This document shows, in pieces, positions 18,843-27,369 of a DNA stretch of 64,000 bases; within the stretch, counting starts at the first letter, position 1; every line of letters starts with the position of its first letter. The stretch lies in the NCBI RefSeq assembly GCF_022012335.1, contig NZ_JAKLTO010000005.1, positions 216,402 to 280,401 of the forward strand, in the 5' to 3' direction. A program made the translations under genes and the position numbers. The notes beneath the pieces were generated by a model. It worked only from the letters and a program-made list of their open reading frames with translations, ran no database searches and was not told where the DNA came from. The DNA comes from Flavobacterium sp. SM15 (GTDB lineage: Bacteria > Bacteroidota > Bacteroidia > Flavobacteriales > Flavobacteriaceae).

Positions 18843-19508
18843 TTAGTTATTGATAAGATTGTGTTTAAATGCGAATTTGACAAGACCAACGGTCGTTTTG
18901 ACATTTAACTTTTTTATCAAGTTTTTTCGGTGGGTTTCCACTGTGTTTGTGCTGATGAACAATGTATCGCTTATTTCTTTACCACTAAATTCCAGAGTAA
19001 TGAGTTTGAGTATTTCCATTTCACGATCGGTGATGGATTGCAGTAAATGGTTGTCATCTTCTTTTGATTCTCCGTTCCCTTTTCCGGTAAACGACTGAAA
19101 TATTTTTTCACGAATCGTTTTTGAATAGTACTCCTCTCCGTTATATACCGTGTTGATTGCTTCAATTATGTTTTCCCCGGCAGCTTGCTTGGTTAGGTAT
19201 CCTTTTGCTCCCAATTGAAGAACCTCTCTGATTAGTTTGATGTCATCAAAACTTGAAAAGACAATAACATTACAGAAAATGTTTTTTGATGAAAATTCTT
19301 TTAAAACCTCAATACCGTCTTTGCCGGGCATATTAATATCCATGATGAGAATGTCAATATTGTTGGCTTTTATTTCATTAACAAGATTTTCACCGGAAAG
19401 AGAATAACCGATAACTTCGAACGATTTATTGGTTTTTAAAACGGCTAACAATCCATCAATAAGTATTTGGTGGTCATCGGCCAGATATAGTCTTATTTTA
19501 TTGCTCAT
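18843..19508 (-). CDS. LuxR/NarL-family response regulator
   Basis: 221 residues: receiver domain 1-120 with the acidic pair at 11-12, phospho-acceptor D57 in ILIMDINMPG and the conserved lysine in YLTKQA; linker; then a GerE helix-turn-helix at about 155-215 (ITDREMEILKLI ... ISTNTVETHRKNL). First gene of the operon with the 93-residue protein and the HisKA_3 kinase, its obvious partner. Upstream are a TACATTTG -7 element and a 28-bp perfect palindrome suited to a dimeric regulator, so autoregulation is likely. Confidence 0.92.
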   Translation of the reverse strand: MSNKIRLYLADDHQILIDGLLAVLKTNKSFEVIGYSLSGENLVNEIKANNIDILIMDINMPGKDGIEVLKEFSSKNIFCNVIVFSSFDDIKLIREVLQLGAKGYLTKQAAGENIIEAINTVYNGEEYYSKTIREKIFQSFTGKGNGESKEDDNHLLQSITDREMEILKLITLEFSGKEISDTLFISTNTVETHRKNLIKKLNVKTTVGLVKFAFKHNLINN

Positions 19509-19527
19509 TCTTGTTGTGGTTGTTTAT

Positions 19528-19535
19528 CAAATGTA
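19528..19535 (-). promoter_or_regulatory. Candidate -7 element of the two-component operon
   Basis: Minus strand TACATTTG, 20 bases before the regulator ATG. No TTG at the usual -33 distance, as expected if the promoter needs an activator. Confidence 0.5.
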
Positions 19536-19574
19536 GAATAATTAACGGAATTTAGTATCATTAAAAATGATGAT

Positions 19575-19602
19575 TTTACATCACTAAATTTAGTGATGTA
19601 AA
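19575..19602. promoter_or_regulatory. 28-bp perfect palindrome, candidate operator
   Basis: Half-site TTTACATCACTAAA followed directly by its exact reverse complement, with no spacer. It lies about 40 bases upstream of the -7 element of the response-regulator operon, a normal place for an activator site. It is separate from the neighbouring terminator hairpin at 19606-19636. Confidence 0.7.
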
Positions 19603-19605
19603 TAA

Positions 19606-19636
19606 AAAAAATCCGAATCTAAAGATTCGGATTTTT
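19606..19636 (-). terminator. Terminator of the DUF4293 gene
   Basis: Long stem (about 14 bp, 19606-19620 with 19623-19636) built on ATCCGAATCT and its complement, with T-runs on either strand; it lies after the stop at 19665 on the minus strand. Confidence 0.75.
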
Positions 19637-19664
19637 CGCGCACTAATAAACTAAGATGATAGGT

Positions 19665-20072
19665 TTATCGTAATCGGTCCACAGATTTTACAAGATCTTC
19701 ATCCTTTTTGATGGCTTTGTTGGCAAGGGCCAAGAAAACGATAGAAACAATAGGGAGGAACATCCCAATACCCTTCTCAGAAACAGCAGTTTCTCCGGAT
19801 AGTGTTAGTGAATGATACACAAATAATCCTAGTAATATAAAGTTTAATATCATATTCAGTCTGTTCATCACAAACTGGTTTTGTCTTTTTTTGAAACTGA
19901 TGATGCTAACCAACGTTAAAGCTGTACTTAACCCGAACAAAGAAACATATAGTATGTTCGAAGCCATAAAGACTTCACCTTTGCTGTCTTTCCACAAAGG
20001 AAGAACAAACGGTAAAATACCCGAAAATACAAAGGCAATGAAAAGATATATGGTTTGAATTCGTTGTAGCAT
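19665..20072 (-). CDS. DUF4293 membrane protein
   Basis: 135 residues with four membrane helices (about 5-25, 42-60, 72-92, 104-120) and a charged C-terminus. The start MLQRIQTIYLFIA is the hallmark of the DUF4293 family, which in Flavobacteria sits next to rho, as here (divergent). Function unknown. A -7-like element lies upstream at 20092-20099 and the hairpin at 19606-19636 ends the transcript. Confidence 0.82.
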   Translation of the reverse strand: MLQRIQTIYLFIAFVFSGILPFVLPLWKDSKGEVFMASNILYVSLFGLSTALTLVSIISFKKRQNQFVMNRLNMILNFILLGLFVYHSLTLSGETAVSEKGIGMFLPIVSIVFLALANKAIKKDEDLVKSVDRLR

Positions 20073-20091
20073 TCCAGTGTTTATTGTTGCA

Positions 20092-20099
20092 CAAAAATA
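20092..20099 (-). promoter_or_regulatory. Candidate -7 element of the DUF4293 gene
   Basis: Minus strand TATTTTTG, 19 bases before the ATG; weak support. Confidence 0.38.
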
Positions 20100-20257
20100 G
20101 CGTCTTTTTCAATAAAATGCTATTGTTTCTTAAATTTAATTCGTATTATTGCATAACAAAATCGTAAGTACTTCATTTTACGATTGTTTCAAATCAAAAA
20201 AATCACCACAATTTTTTATTTCTCTATTTTTAGACTAACTAAACTCAAAGAACATAC

Positions 20258-21979
20258 ATGTTTGATATTGATGTGTTAAAAGAAATGAAGCTGTCTGAGC
20301 TTCAGGAAATTGCCAAAGTGGCTAAAATCAATAAGTTTCGAAATCTTAAAAAAGACGAACTGATTTATCAGATTTTAGACCTTCAGGCTGCCAATCCTAA
20401 AGTAATCGAGCCGGTTATCCCTGCACAGGAATCAAAACAAGAGCCTGCAGCAGAAAAAACTAAAAGAGCCCGAATTGCTAAAACAGACCAGAAAAAGCAA
20501 CCAGAGGCTCCGAAAAATGAAATCATTTCTGAATCTATCGCTGCAGAAAAGCCTGTAAAACAGGAAAATAAGCGAGAAGGATTCAACAAAAAGAAAGAAT
20601 TTCAGCAAAAGCCCAAAATTGCAAGAGAAAACAACCCAAATTCTCAACCGCGTCAACAAAATACTGAAGCAACCGAAGAAGCAACTGCAGAAAAACCACA
20701 AGTTGCAAACCAAGCTCCAAAACAGCCGCAACAACAACAGAACCAGGTTCAGAATCAGCACCAAAATCAAAACCAAGGTCAGCATTCGAATCCCAACCAA
20801 AATCAGAGCCCTAACCAAAATCAAAAAAATAAAAAGCCTAATTTCAGAGAGCCTGATTATGAGTTCGATGGAATTATTGAAAGTGAAGGTGTTTTGGAAA
20901 TGATGCCGGATGGCTATGGTTTTTTGCGTTCTTCGGATTATAACTACTTAGCCTCTCCTGACGATATTTATTTGTCGACTTCTCAAATTCGTTTGTTCGG
21001 ATTGAAAACCGGAGATACGGTAAAAGGGGTGGTGCGTCCTCCTAAAGAAGGGGAGAAATACTTCCCTTTAGTTAAAGTTTTAAAGATCAATGGACATGAT
21101 CCACAGGTTGTTCGTGACCGTATTTCTTTTGAACATTTGACACCGCTTTTCCCTGAAGAAAAATTCCGTTTAGCGGAAAAACAAAGCACAATCTCTACGC
21201 GAATCATTGATTTGTTTTCACCAATTGGAAAAGGGCAACGTGGTATGATTGTAGCTCAGCCTAAAACTGGTAAAACGATGTTGTTGAAGGATATAGCCAA
21301 TACAATTGCTGCAAATCATCCTGAGGTTTATTTGATTGTTTTACTGATTGATGAACGTCCGGAAGAGGTAACCGATATGCAGCGCAGTGTGCGTGGAGAA
21401 GTTATCGCGTCAACGTTTGATGAACCTGCTGAACGTCACGTAAAAGTTGCTAATATTGTTTTGGAAAAAGCAAAACGTTTGGTGGAATGTGGTCATGATG
21501 TTGTAATTCTGCTAGATTCAATTACACGTTTGGCCAGAGCTTACAACACGGTACAACCGGCTTCCGGTAAAGTATTGAGTGGGGGAGTGGATGCTAATGC
21601 ACTTCAGAAGCCAAAACGTTTCTTTGGAGCAGCACGTAATATTGAAAACGGAGGTTCTTTAAGTATTATTGCAACTGCTTTAACGGAAACAGGTTCTAAA
21701 ATGGACGAGGTGATCTTTGAGGAATTTAAAGGAACCGGAAACATGGAGTTGCAGTTGGATCGAAAAATTGCAAACCGTCGTATTTTCCCGGCTATCGATT
21801 TAACATCTTCCAGTACTCGTCGTGATGATTTATTATTAGATGATAACACCATTCAGAGAATGTGGATCATGCGTAAATATCTTGCGGATATGAATCCGGT
21901 TGAAGCTATGGAATTCATCAACGACCGATTCAAGAAAACCAGAAATAACGAAGAATTTTTGATTTCAATGAACGACTAA
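20258..21979 (+). CDS. rho: Transcription termination factor Rho with Q/N-rich insert
   Basis: Hexameric RNA-dependent ATPase that ends untranslated transcripts. Residues 1-50 are the Rho_N helical domain ([18 protein letters not shown]). About 50-200 is a disordered, charged then strongly Q/N-rich segment. About 200-280 is the RNA-binding cold-shock-like domain ([13 protein letters not shown]), then the RecA-like ATPase with Walker A QPKTGKT (about 337-343), Walker [17 protein letters not shown] and the GGVDANAL Q-loop. At 573 residues it is about 150 longer than E. coli Rho, all in the insert. Strong hairpin terminator after the stop. Confidence 0.97.
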   Translation: MFDIDVLKEMKLSELQEIAKVAKINKFRNLKKDELIYQILDLQAANPKVIEPVIPAQESKQEPAAEKTKRARIAKTDQKKQPEAPKNEIISESIAAEKPVKQENKREGFNKKKEFQQKPKIARENNPNSQPRQQNTEATEEATAEKPQVANQAPKQPQQQQNQVQNQHQNQNQGQHSNPNQNQSPNQNQKNKKPNFREPDYEFDGIIESEGVLEMMPDGYGFLRSSDYNYLASPDDIYLSTSQIRLFGLKTGDTVKGVVRPPKEGEKYFPLVKVLKINGHDPQVVRDRISFEHLTPLFPEEKFRLAEKQSTISTRIIDLFSPIGKGQRGMIVAQPKTGKTMLLKDIANTIAANHPEVYLIVLLIDERPEEVTDMQRSVRGEVIASTFDEPAERHVKVANIVLEKAKRLVECGHDVVILLDSITRLARAYNTVQPASGKVLSGGVDANALQKPKRFFGAARNIENGGSLSIIATALTETGSKMDEVIFEEFKGTGNMELQLDRKIANRRIFPAIDLTSSSTRRDDLLLDDNTIQRMWIMRKYLADMNPVEAMEFINDRFKKTRNNEEFLISMND

Positions 21980-22000
21980 AATTAAGTGTGATCTTATAGA

Positions 22001-22387
22001 TTAGAGAGAGGTTTTGAACCTCTCTTTTTTTATACAGATAATTAGTATCGCTGAAAATATTAAAAAAGGAAAGGTTGAAAAAATCATCTTTGCATTTGAT
22101 GATAATGCCCCTGCCAAAAGGATGAGCAACATGATTAAACTCAATAAAATCATTCCGACTATGTTGGATTTAGCTGTTTTTTTGTTTTTTACAATACAAT
22201 AGATGATCAAAATCTGCCCGCTAAGACTGGCTAATAGTATTGGGTGGGTTAAATTTTCTATTAAATGCGGTTTTTTGAAAAACAACTCGTATTCAATTTC
22301 ATAAATAAACGAATTTTGCCCCTTTCCCCATTCCATATAACCTAATAAGGAGGTGAAGAGTATGCCTATGTTTGCAATGCGTTTCAT
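22001..22387 (-). CDS. Small membrane protein, unknown
   Basis: 128 residues with about four hydrophobic segments (4-20, 46-62, 76-94, 102-120) and a basic C-terminus KKERFKTSL. No family recognised. Its last codons are read from the rho terminator hairpin (22005-22025), so the two convergent genes share those bases. The start at 22387 is the first ATG. Codon use and hydrophobicity look like a real protein, but the call rests on the reading frame alone. Confidence 0.55.
   Translation of the reverse strand: MKRIANIGILFTSLLGYMEWGKGQNSFIYEIEYELFFKKPHLIENLTHPILLASLSGQILIIYCIVKNKKTAKSNIVGMILLSLIMLLILLAGALSSNAKMIFSTFPFLIFSAILIICIKKERFKTSL
22005..22030 (+). terminator. Terminator of rho
   Basis: 9-bp stem 22005-22013 with 22017-22025, loop TTG, followed by a run of T on the plus strand. 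Confidence 0.85.
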
Positions 22388-22411
22388 GATTCAATTCTAT
22401 GAAATAAAAAA

Positions 22412-22458
22412 CCACGATTTCACAAATTTTACTTTTAATGAGTAAGGTGAAATCGTGG
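22412..22458 (-). terminator. Terminator of the secreted nuclease gene
   Basis: 12-bp perfect stem (22412-22423 with 22447-22458), 23-base loop, T-run on the minus strand after the arm. It lies downstream of the endonuclease stop at 22506. Confidence 0.75.
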
Positions 22459-22505
22459 CTTATAATATAGGATTTAAGCGTTAAGCGTAAATCTTGGATA
22501 AACTA

Positions 22506-23588
22506 TTAATTAATCAATATTTTTTTGGTTGAAGTTTGATTGTCTGAAGTTGAAAGTTTTACAAAATAAAACCCTTGAGGAAGGTTTTCAATGGTGTATA
22601 CTTCCTGAACTCGATTCGGTTTTTTAATGTACTGAATTACCTGTCCGTTAATGTTTATTAATTGGATTTCATCTAATTCCACCTCTGAGTTAATGTTGAT
22701 TCTGTGATCATTTGAAGGGTTCGGGTAAACCGATACATTAGCCAAAGCATCGAAAGATGTTGTAGATAGGAAAACTGTAGGCCATCTGTTTTCTGCAGCA
22801 ATACCTCCCCAAATACGGGTAGCTAAATAAGGATTGTCAATAAATGGGTTTCTGTTTCCTTGTCCATAAGTGTTTGAGGTATTTCCTAAATACGTATTTC
22901 GGTTGTCTTCAAACTGGGATACCGGATCTTCCGCATTCCATTGTAAGAAAAGATCAATCATGTTCGAATCTGAACTAACGATTGTTCCAACACCAATATT
23001 TTTAGGAAGGCATTGTGAACCATATCTTAAATACATATACATCATCATACGGGCAATATCACCTTTCCACTGATCACCTGGATACCAATATGCTCCTACA
23101 GCTCCAGAATTTCCAGTTCCGGTTGTAAAAAGTCTGTTTCCTCTGGTTCCGTTTCTTTGTACGTCTGCGGCTCTTAAATGATGAGCATCAGATCCTGCGC
23201 CTGAAGTTCCTAAATCAGGAGTACCAACAGATTGGGCATAAGTGTGTTCTCTGTTCCAATCTCCTACTGCACCTCCGTTGCTGCTTTTGCTTCGGGACAA
23301 ATCGTTGGTTACATCTGCATCTGTTCCGTTTTCCCAACCGTAAACAAGCAATACATTGTTAGCATTGTTCGGATCTGTATCAACAACCTTTAAAGCCTCC
23401 CACACGCCAGGCGTGTATGAAAGAAATTTAGTATGTGTGGTGGTGATTTTTGTAGCAAGAGCATCTTTTAAAGCGGTACCGGTAAGTGTCCAGTTAAAAC
23501 CGTTGTAATAGGGTGACGCAGGCGCGCCAGCTTGAGCTAAGCCAAGCGTAAATGTAAATAGGAATAATAAATTGTAGATTTTTTTCAT
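22506..23588 (-). CDS. Secreted endonuclease I family protein with T9SS sorting domain
   Basis: 360 residues: signal peptide (1-18, FTLGLAQAG), an endonuclease I (PF04231-type) domain at about 25-270 with NREHTYAQS, SDAHHLRAAD and RGNRLF motifs, and a C-terminal Por-type sorting domain from about 285 (VSVYPNPSND ... LPQGFYFVKL ... TKKILIN). It should be exported across the outer membrane by type IX secretion and degrade extracellular DNA or RNA for nutrients. It follows the RsmB-like gene by 12 bases and has its own terminator. Confidence 0.9.
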   Translation of the reverse strand: MKKIYNLLFLFTFTLGLAQAGAPASPYYNGFNWTLTGTALKDALATKITTTHTKFLSYTPGVWEALKVVDTDPNNANNVLLVYGWENGTDADVTNDLSRSKSSNGGAVGDWNREHTYAQSVGTPDLGTSGAGSDAHHLRAADVQRNGTRGNRLFTTGTGNSGAVGAYWYPGDQWKGDIARMMMYMYLRYGSQCLPKNIGVGTIVSSDSNMIDLFLQWNAEDPVSQFEDNRNTYLGNTSNTYGQGNRNPFIDNPYLATRIWGGIAAENRWPTVFLSTTSFDALANVSVYPNPSNDHRININSEVELDEIQLININGQVIQYIKKPNRVQEVYTIENLPQGFYFVKLSTSDNQTSTKKILIN

Positions 23589-23600
23589 TTTGGGATTAAT

Positions 23601-24815
23601 TTATTGTTTTCTTTCTAATAACGCCATGTAGAAACCATCAAATCCTGATTCGGATGCAAGCACTTTTATGTCTTTGACAAAGGTAAAGTTTTTTCCGCTT
23701 TCAGAACTTAAGAATTTCTTAATTTGTTCCTGATTTTCAGAAGGTAAGACTGAGCAAGTAGCATAAACCATCTTTCCGCCAGGCTTCACAATTTTAGAAT
23801 AATTTTCCAAAACTTCAGCCTGAACTTTTTTGATGTTTTCGATGAATTCCGGCTGTAATTTCCATTTGCTGTCAGGGTTTCTTTTTAAAACTCCTAATCC
23901 GCTACAAGGAGCATCAATTAAAACACGATCAGCTTTTTCGTGTAATTTTTTAATGGTTTTTGTTCCTTCAATAACACGTGGTTCGATGTTGTGAACTCCG
24001 TTTCTTCTGGCACGTAATTTTAATTGGTTTAATTTGCTTTCATACAAATCCATTGCAATTAGCTGCCCTTTGTTATCCATTAACGAAGCCATGTGAAGTG
24101 TTTTTCCGCCTGCACCTGCACAAGTATCCACAACGCGCATTCCCGGTTTTACTTCAAGGAAAGGCGCCACTAACTGAGAAGAAGCATCCTGAACCTCAAA
24201 CAAACCGTCTTTAAAAGCCTGAGTTAAAAATACATTGGCTCTTTCTTTAAGAATTAAAGCGTCTTCATATTTAGAGTCGAATTCGGTTTCAATGTCTAAA
24301 TCCATCAAAATCGCGCGCAATTTTTCTTTTGTTGTTTTTAGTCGATTAACACGTAAAATTACTCTTGCCTGTTCGTTTTGAGCTGCAATTTCTTTGTTCC
24401 AAAGTTCTTCACCTAATTCCTTAACACCTAATTCGTCCATCCAGTCCGGAATAGATTCACGGTACTTTCTGATTTTAGAAAGTTCGTCAAAACGGCCTTT
24501 GATTTTACGCGCAGGTGTGTTTTCAAAATATTTCCAATCGGGTAGGGTATAACCGCGTAAAACGGCCCAAACGGCAAACATTCTCCAGATGTTGTCGCGG
24601 TCGTAAGGTTCTTTAACTTCTGCAATTTCAGCATATAAACGCTTCCAACGAACGATTTCGTAAATGGTTTCGGCTACGAATTTTCTATCGTGGCTTCCCC
24701 AGCGTTTGTCTTTTTTCAAAGCTAAAGCTACCACTTTATCGGCATATTGTCCTTCATTGAAAATCGCCATAAGCGAATCAATAACGGTAAAAACTAAATT
24801 TCTGTGTAATCTCAT
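23601..24815 (-). CDS. RsmB/Nop2-family RNA (cytosine-5) methyltransferase
   Basis: 404 residues. N-terminal NusB-like helical region (about 1-150), then a Rossmann SAM-binding domain with DTCAGAGGKTLH, the RIDAPCSGLG-type motif IV (LIDAPCSGLGVLKRNPD) and the catalytic cysteine in YATCSVLPSENQEQ. Methylates a cytosine in rRNA or tRNA; which one cannot be decided, because RsmB, RsmF and related enzymes share these motifs. First gene of a pair with the secreted nuclease, preceded by a -7 element. Confidence 0.88.
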   Translation of the reverse strand: MRLHRNLVFTVIDSLMAIFNEGQYADKVVALALKKDKRWGSHDRKFVAETIYEIVRWKRLYAEIAEVKEPYDRDNIWRMFAVWAVLRGYTLPDWKYFENTPARKIKGRFDELSKIRKYRESIPDWMDELGVKELGEELWNKEIAAQNEQARVILRVNRLKTTKEKLRAILMDLDIETEFDSKYEDALILKERANVFLTQAFKDGLFEVQDASSQLVAPFLEVKPGMRVVDTCAGAGGKTLHMASLMDNKGQLIAMDLYESKLNQLKLRARRNGVHNIEPRVIEGTKTIKKLHEKADRVLIDAPCSGLGVLKRNPDSKWKLQPEFIENIKKVQAEVLENYSKIVKPGGKMVYATCSVLPSENQEQIKKFLSSESGKNFTFVKDIKVLASESGFDGFYMALLERKQ

Positions 24816-24835
24816 TGTGCAAAAAAATAAGCCTG

Positions 24836-24843
24836 CAAAGGTA
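24836..24843 (-). promoter_or_regulatory. Candidate -7 element of the methyltransferase/nuclease pair
   Basis: Minus strand TACCTTTG, 20 bases before the ATG at 24815. Confidence 0.45.
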
Positions 24844-24866
24844 AGTAAATTATCTTGTTAAACAGC

Positions 24867-25742
24867 TTATCTGTACTTATTTATAAAAGAAGAAGGTGTT
24901 TCTCCGCATTTTTTTCGGAAAAGTCTTGAAAAATAGGCATAGTCCTCATAACCTAAATCATCGGCAATTTCATTAAAACTGAATTTTTGAGTGATAAGTT
25001 CGCGTTTTGCTTCTAAAAAGACCCGTTCCAATATAATGTCTGTGGTGGTTTTTCCAACCATTTCCTGATTGATCCTGTTAAGATGTTTGGGCGATATGTT
25101 AAGCCAATCTGCATATTGTGAAGCAGATTTTTCGGTTTTATAATGTTCTTCGACTAAAGCTTCAAATTCCTGAAACTTATGGGAATAGGCGTTTTGTTTG
25201 ATAACTTCAGTTTCGTTCTTTTCAATGTAATACCTTGTACTTTCAATATAGATGAGATTCATTAAGGATGTTATTTTTTGAGATTTCATCAGGCTTTCCG
25301 TTTGGTTTTCCTTAAATATTTCCTTAAAAAGAAGTTGAAAATAATCTAAATCAGTAGTTTCCAGATACAAGACAGGCGAATTTTGCACGCTGCTGAAAAA
25401 AGGAAAATTAGTAACGGGATTTTTAGTGAAATGTAAATCGAAAAACAATTGCGTGTGAAAAAAAATAAATCCTTGAATATCCTCTGATAATTCCCAATGA
25501 TGCATTTGTCCAGGGTTTAAAAAGAATAGACTTCCGGGGTGTACATCGTACTTTATGAAATCAATTTCGTGAATTCCTTTTCCATGAGTGAAAAGTACAG
25601 TTAAATAAAAGTTGTGTTTGTGAGGTTTGTGAATGTTTTTATGGCTGGTAATTAAATGATTTTCTATAGTATTGGTATAAAATTCCTTTCTTTTTTCTGT
25701 GGTTTCAAATTGCTGAATATCTAAAATGGTAATTTTTTTCAT
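24867..25742 (-). CDS. AraC-family transcriptional regulator
   Basis: 291 residues: N-terminal cupin-like sensing domain (about 25-130, with HKHNFYLTVLF and PGQMHHWEL) and a C-terminal double helix-turn-helix (about 190-290, ISPKHLNRI and YEDYAYFSRLFRKKCGETPSSF), the standard AraC layout. The ligand is unknown. It is divergent from the DUF983 gene, and the shared 100-base gap holds a 12-bp perfect palindrome at 25774-25785 that could be its site. Confidence 0.88.
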   Translation of the reverse strand: MKKITILDIQQFETTEKRKEFYTNTIENHLITSHKNIHKPHKHNFYLTVLFTHGKGIHEIDFIKYDVHPGSLFFLNPGQMHHWELSEDIQGFIFFHTQLFFDLHFTKNPVTNFPFFSSVQNSPVLYLETTDLDYFQLLFKEIFKENQTESLMKSQKITSLMNLIYIESTRYYIEKNETEVIKQNAYSHKFQEFEALVEEHYKTEKSASQYADWLNISPKHLNRINQEMVGKTTTDIILERVFLEAKRELITQKFSFNEIADDLGYEDYAYFSRLFRKKCGETPSSFINKYR

Positions 25743-25773
25743 TGTCTGTAAAGATGAAATATGTCTTAAAAGT

Positions 25774-25785
25774 ACAAATATTTGT
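25774..25785. promoter_or_regulatory. 12-bp palindrome in the araC-type/DUF983 intergenic region
   Basis: ACAAATATTTGT, 32 bases from the regulator ATG and 58 from the DUF983 ATG. It may be an operator; AT-rich palindromes of this size also occur by chance. Confidence 0.3.
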
Positions 25786-25842
25786 GTAATTTGTTTGTAG
25801 CTGATAAATGAAAACTAACGAAATTTGTATAAAAAATAAGTT

Positions 25843-26202
25843 ATGTCAGTTTTAATGAATATTCTAGGTGAAAAATGTCCTAAATGTGAAAAAGGAAAAG
25901 TGTTTGCTGAAAAAGGAAACATCTTTTTGCTTCGAATGCCGAAAATGAACACAAGCTGTTCACATTGTCATCACAAATTTGAAAAAGAACCGGGTTATTT
26001 TTTCGGATCTATGTTTGTGAGTTATGCTGTTGCAGTGGCTGAAATGGTAGTTTTCTTTCTTATTGTAAATCAGTTTGTTGAAAGCTATTTGACTATTGTA
26101 ATTATGATTGCTTTTCTTTCTTTGATTATGAGCACATTTAATTTTAGGTTTTCCAGAATGTTATGGATTTACCTGCTTGACGGAAAAGACAAAAAAATCT
26201 GA
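25843..26202 (+). CDS. DUF983 zinc-ribbon membrane protein
   Basis: 119 residues: an N-terminal zinc-ribbon-like module with CPKCEKGKVF and CSHCHHKFEKEPGYFFG, then two membrane helices (about 64-84, 86-104). This is the DUF983 layout, widespread in Bacteroidetes and Alphaproteobacteria and of unknown function. Divergent from the AraC-type regulator; about 40 bases before the BNR-repeat lipoprotein gene, possibly co-transcribed. Confidence 0.8.
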   Translation: MSVLMNILGEKCPKCEKGKVFAEKGNIFLLRMPKMNTSCSHCHHKFEKEPGYFFGSMFVSYAVAVAEMVVFFLIVNQFVESYLTIVIMIAFLSLIMSTFNFRFSRMLWIYLLDGKDKKI

Positions 26203-26240
26203 TTTCTAATTTGTACATTCGCTCTATAAATTCTTAGCGA

Positions 26241-27335
26241 ATGAGAAAAATCGTAGTTACCGGGATCACTTTGTTTTGCTTTTCCTGTGGTGTGAAATCG
26301 GTTTCCGAAACGCCAAAAACGGAAGAAGTTAAAAACAACACGGCAATTGAAGTTGTAAAACCTAGTTTTACATCCGTAACCATAGACACTTTGTTGCAGG
26401 AGAAGTTAAGCATCCGTGGATTAACTATTGATGGAGGAAAGATCTGGTATGCAGCCAATAACGGGAATTACGGAAATCTTGATTTGAAAAATGGTAAGCA
26501 TTTCGTCGGGAACATTGTAAAAGATTCGCTTAAACTAGAATTTCGAAGTATTGCTCAAGCGAAAGACAATATTTTCGTGTTAAGTGTTGCCAATCCGGGT
26601 CTTTTGTACCGAATTTCCAAAGACGGAAAAGAAACCCAATTGGTGTATCAGGAAAAAGGTGAGAAGGTTTTTTACGATTCCATGCAGTTTTGGAATGATA
26701 ATGAAGGCCTTGCTGTTGGAGATCCTACCGAGGGCTGTTTTTCTTTGATTATTACAAGAGATGGTGGTCAAAGCTGGACTAAAACCAGTTGTGAAACCTT
26801 ACCCAAACTTGCAGAGGGTGAAGCTTTTTTTGCAGCCAGTAATTCCAATATCATTATAAAAGGAACTAAAACCTGGATCGTTTCCGGAGGTAAGAAATCA
26901 CGTGTTTTTTATTCGGAAGATAAAGGCAAATCATGGAGCGTTACAGAAACTCCAATTGTTCAGGGGAGTTCCATGACAGGGATTTTTTCTGCAGATTTTT
27001 ATGATGAGAGCCTTGGTTTTGCAACGGGAGGTGATTATGAAAAACCACAGCAGAATTTCGGAAATAAAATCATTACAACCGATGGAGGAAAAAGCTGGAA
27101 TTTAATAGCGGAAAATGAAGGTTTCGGTTATGGTTCATGTGTACAGTTTGTGCCGAACAGCAATGGAAAGGAACTCATTAGTGTTGGCGCTTCCGGAGTT
27201 TATTATTCTTTTGATCAAGGAAAAAGCTGGGCTAAAATTGCCGATTGCAAAGATTTGTTCACCATTCGATTTATTGATAATAAAACGGCAATTGCAGCCG
27301 GAAATAAAAAAATATTGAGATTTATATTCAAATAA
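26241..27335 (+). CDS. Lipoprotein with BNR/YCF48-like beta-propeller
   Basis: 364 residues: lipobox at FCFSC (C16), short linker, then a beta-propeller with at least four Asp-box repeats (DGGQSWTKT, DKGKSWSVT, DGGKSWNLI, DQGKSWAKI). Such proteins resemble YCF48/HCF136-type assembly factors and sialidase-fold lectins, but no catalytic residues can be assigned. Often annotated as an oxidoreductase in Flavobacteria without proof. It converges with the PAS-protein gene. Confidence 0.75.
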   Translation: MRKIVVTGITLFCFSCGVKSVSETPKTEEVKNNTAIEVVKPSFTSVTIDTLLQEKLSIRGLTIDGGKIWYAANNGNYGNLDLKNGKHFVGNIVKDSLKLEFRSIAQAKDNIFVLSVANPGLLYRISKDGKETQLVYQEKGEKVFYDSMQFWNDNEGLAVGDPTEGCFSLIITRDGGQSWTKTSCETLPKLAEGEAFFAASNSNIIIKGTKTWIVSGGKKSRVFYSEDKGKSWSVTETPIVQGSSMTGIFSADFYDESLGFATGGDYEKPQQNFGNKIITTDGGKSWNLIAENEGFGYGSCVQFVPNSNGKELISVGASGVYYSFDQGKSWAKIADCKDLFTIRFIDNKTAIAAGNKKILRFIFK

Positions 27336-27358
27336 AAAGGCCGGAATAACCGACCTTT
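27336..27358 (-). terminator. Terminator of the PAS-protein gene
   Basis: 9-bp stem with one G-U pair (27336-27344 with 27350-27358), loop AATAA, T-run on the minus strand. It may also help end the convergent plus-strand gene. Confidence 0.65.
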
Positions 27359-27369
27359 CTAAAACTTAA

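Noticed and set aside
19575..19602. 28-bp palindrome as a terminator hairpin
   Set aside because: On the minus strand it has no following T-run, and the neighbouring hairpin at 19606-19636 already ends the DUF4293 gene.
20432..20824. Long minus-strand frame opposite the rho insert
   Set aside because: Shadow of the low-complexity CAA/AAA-rich Rho coding sequence; its translation is leucine/valine-rich noise.
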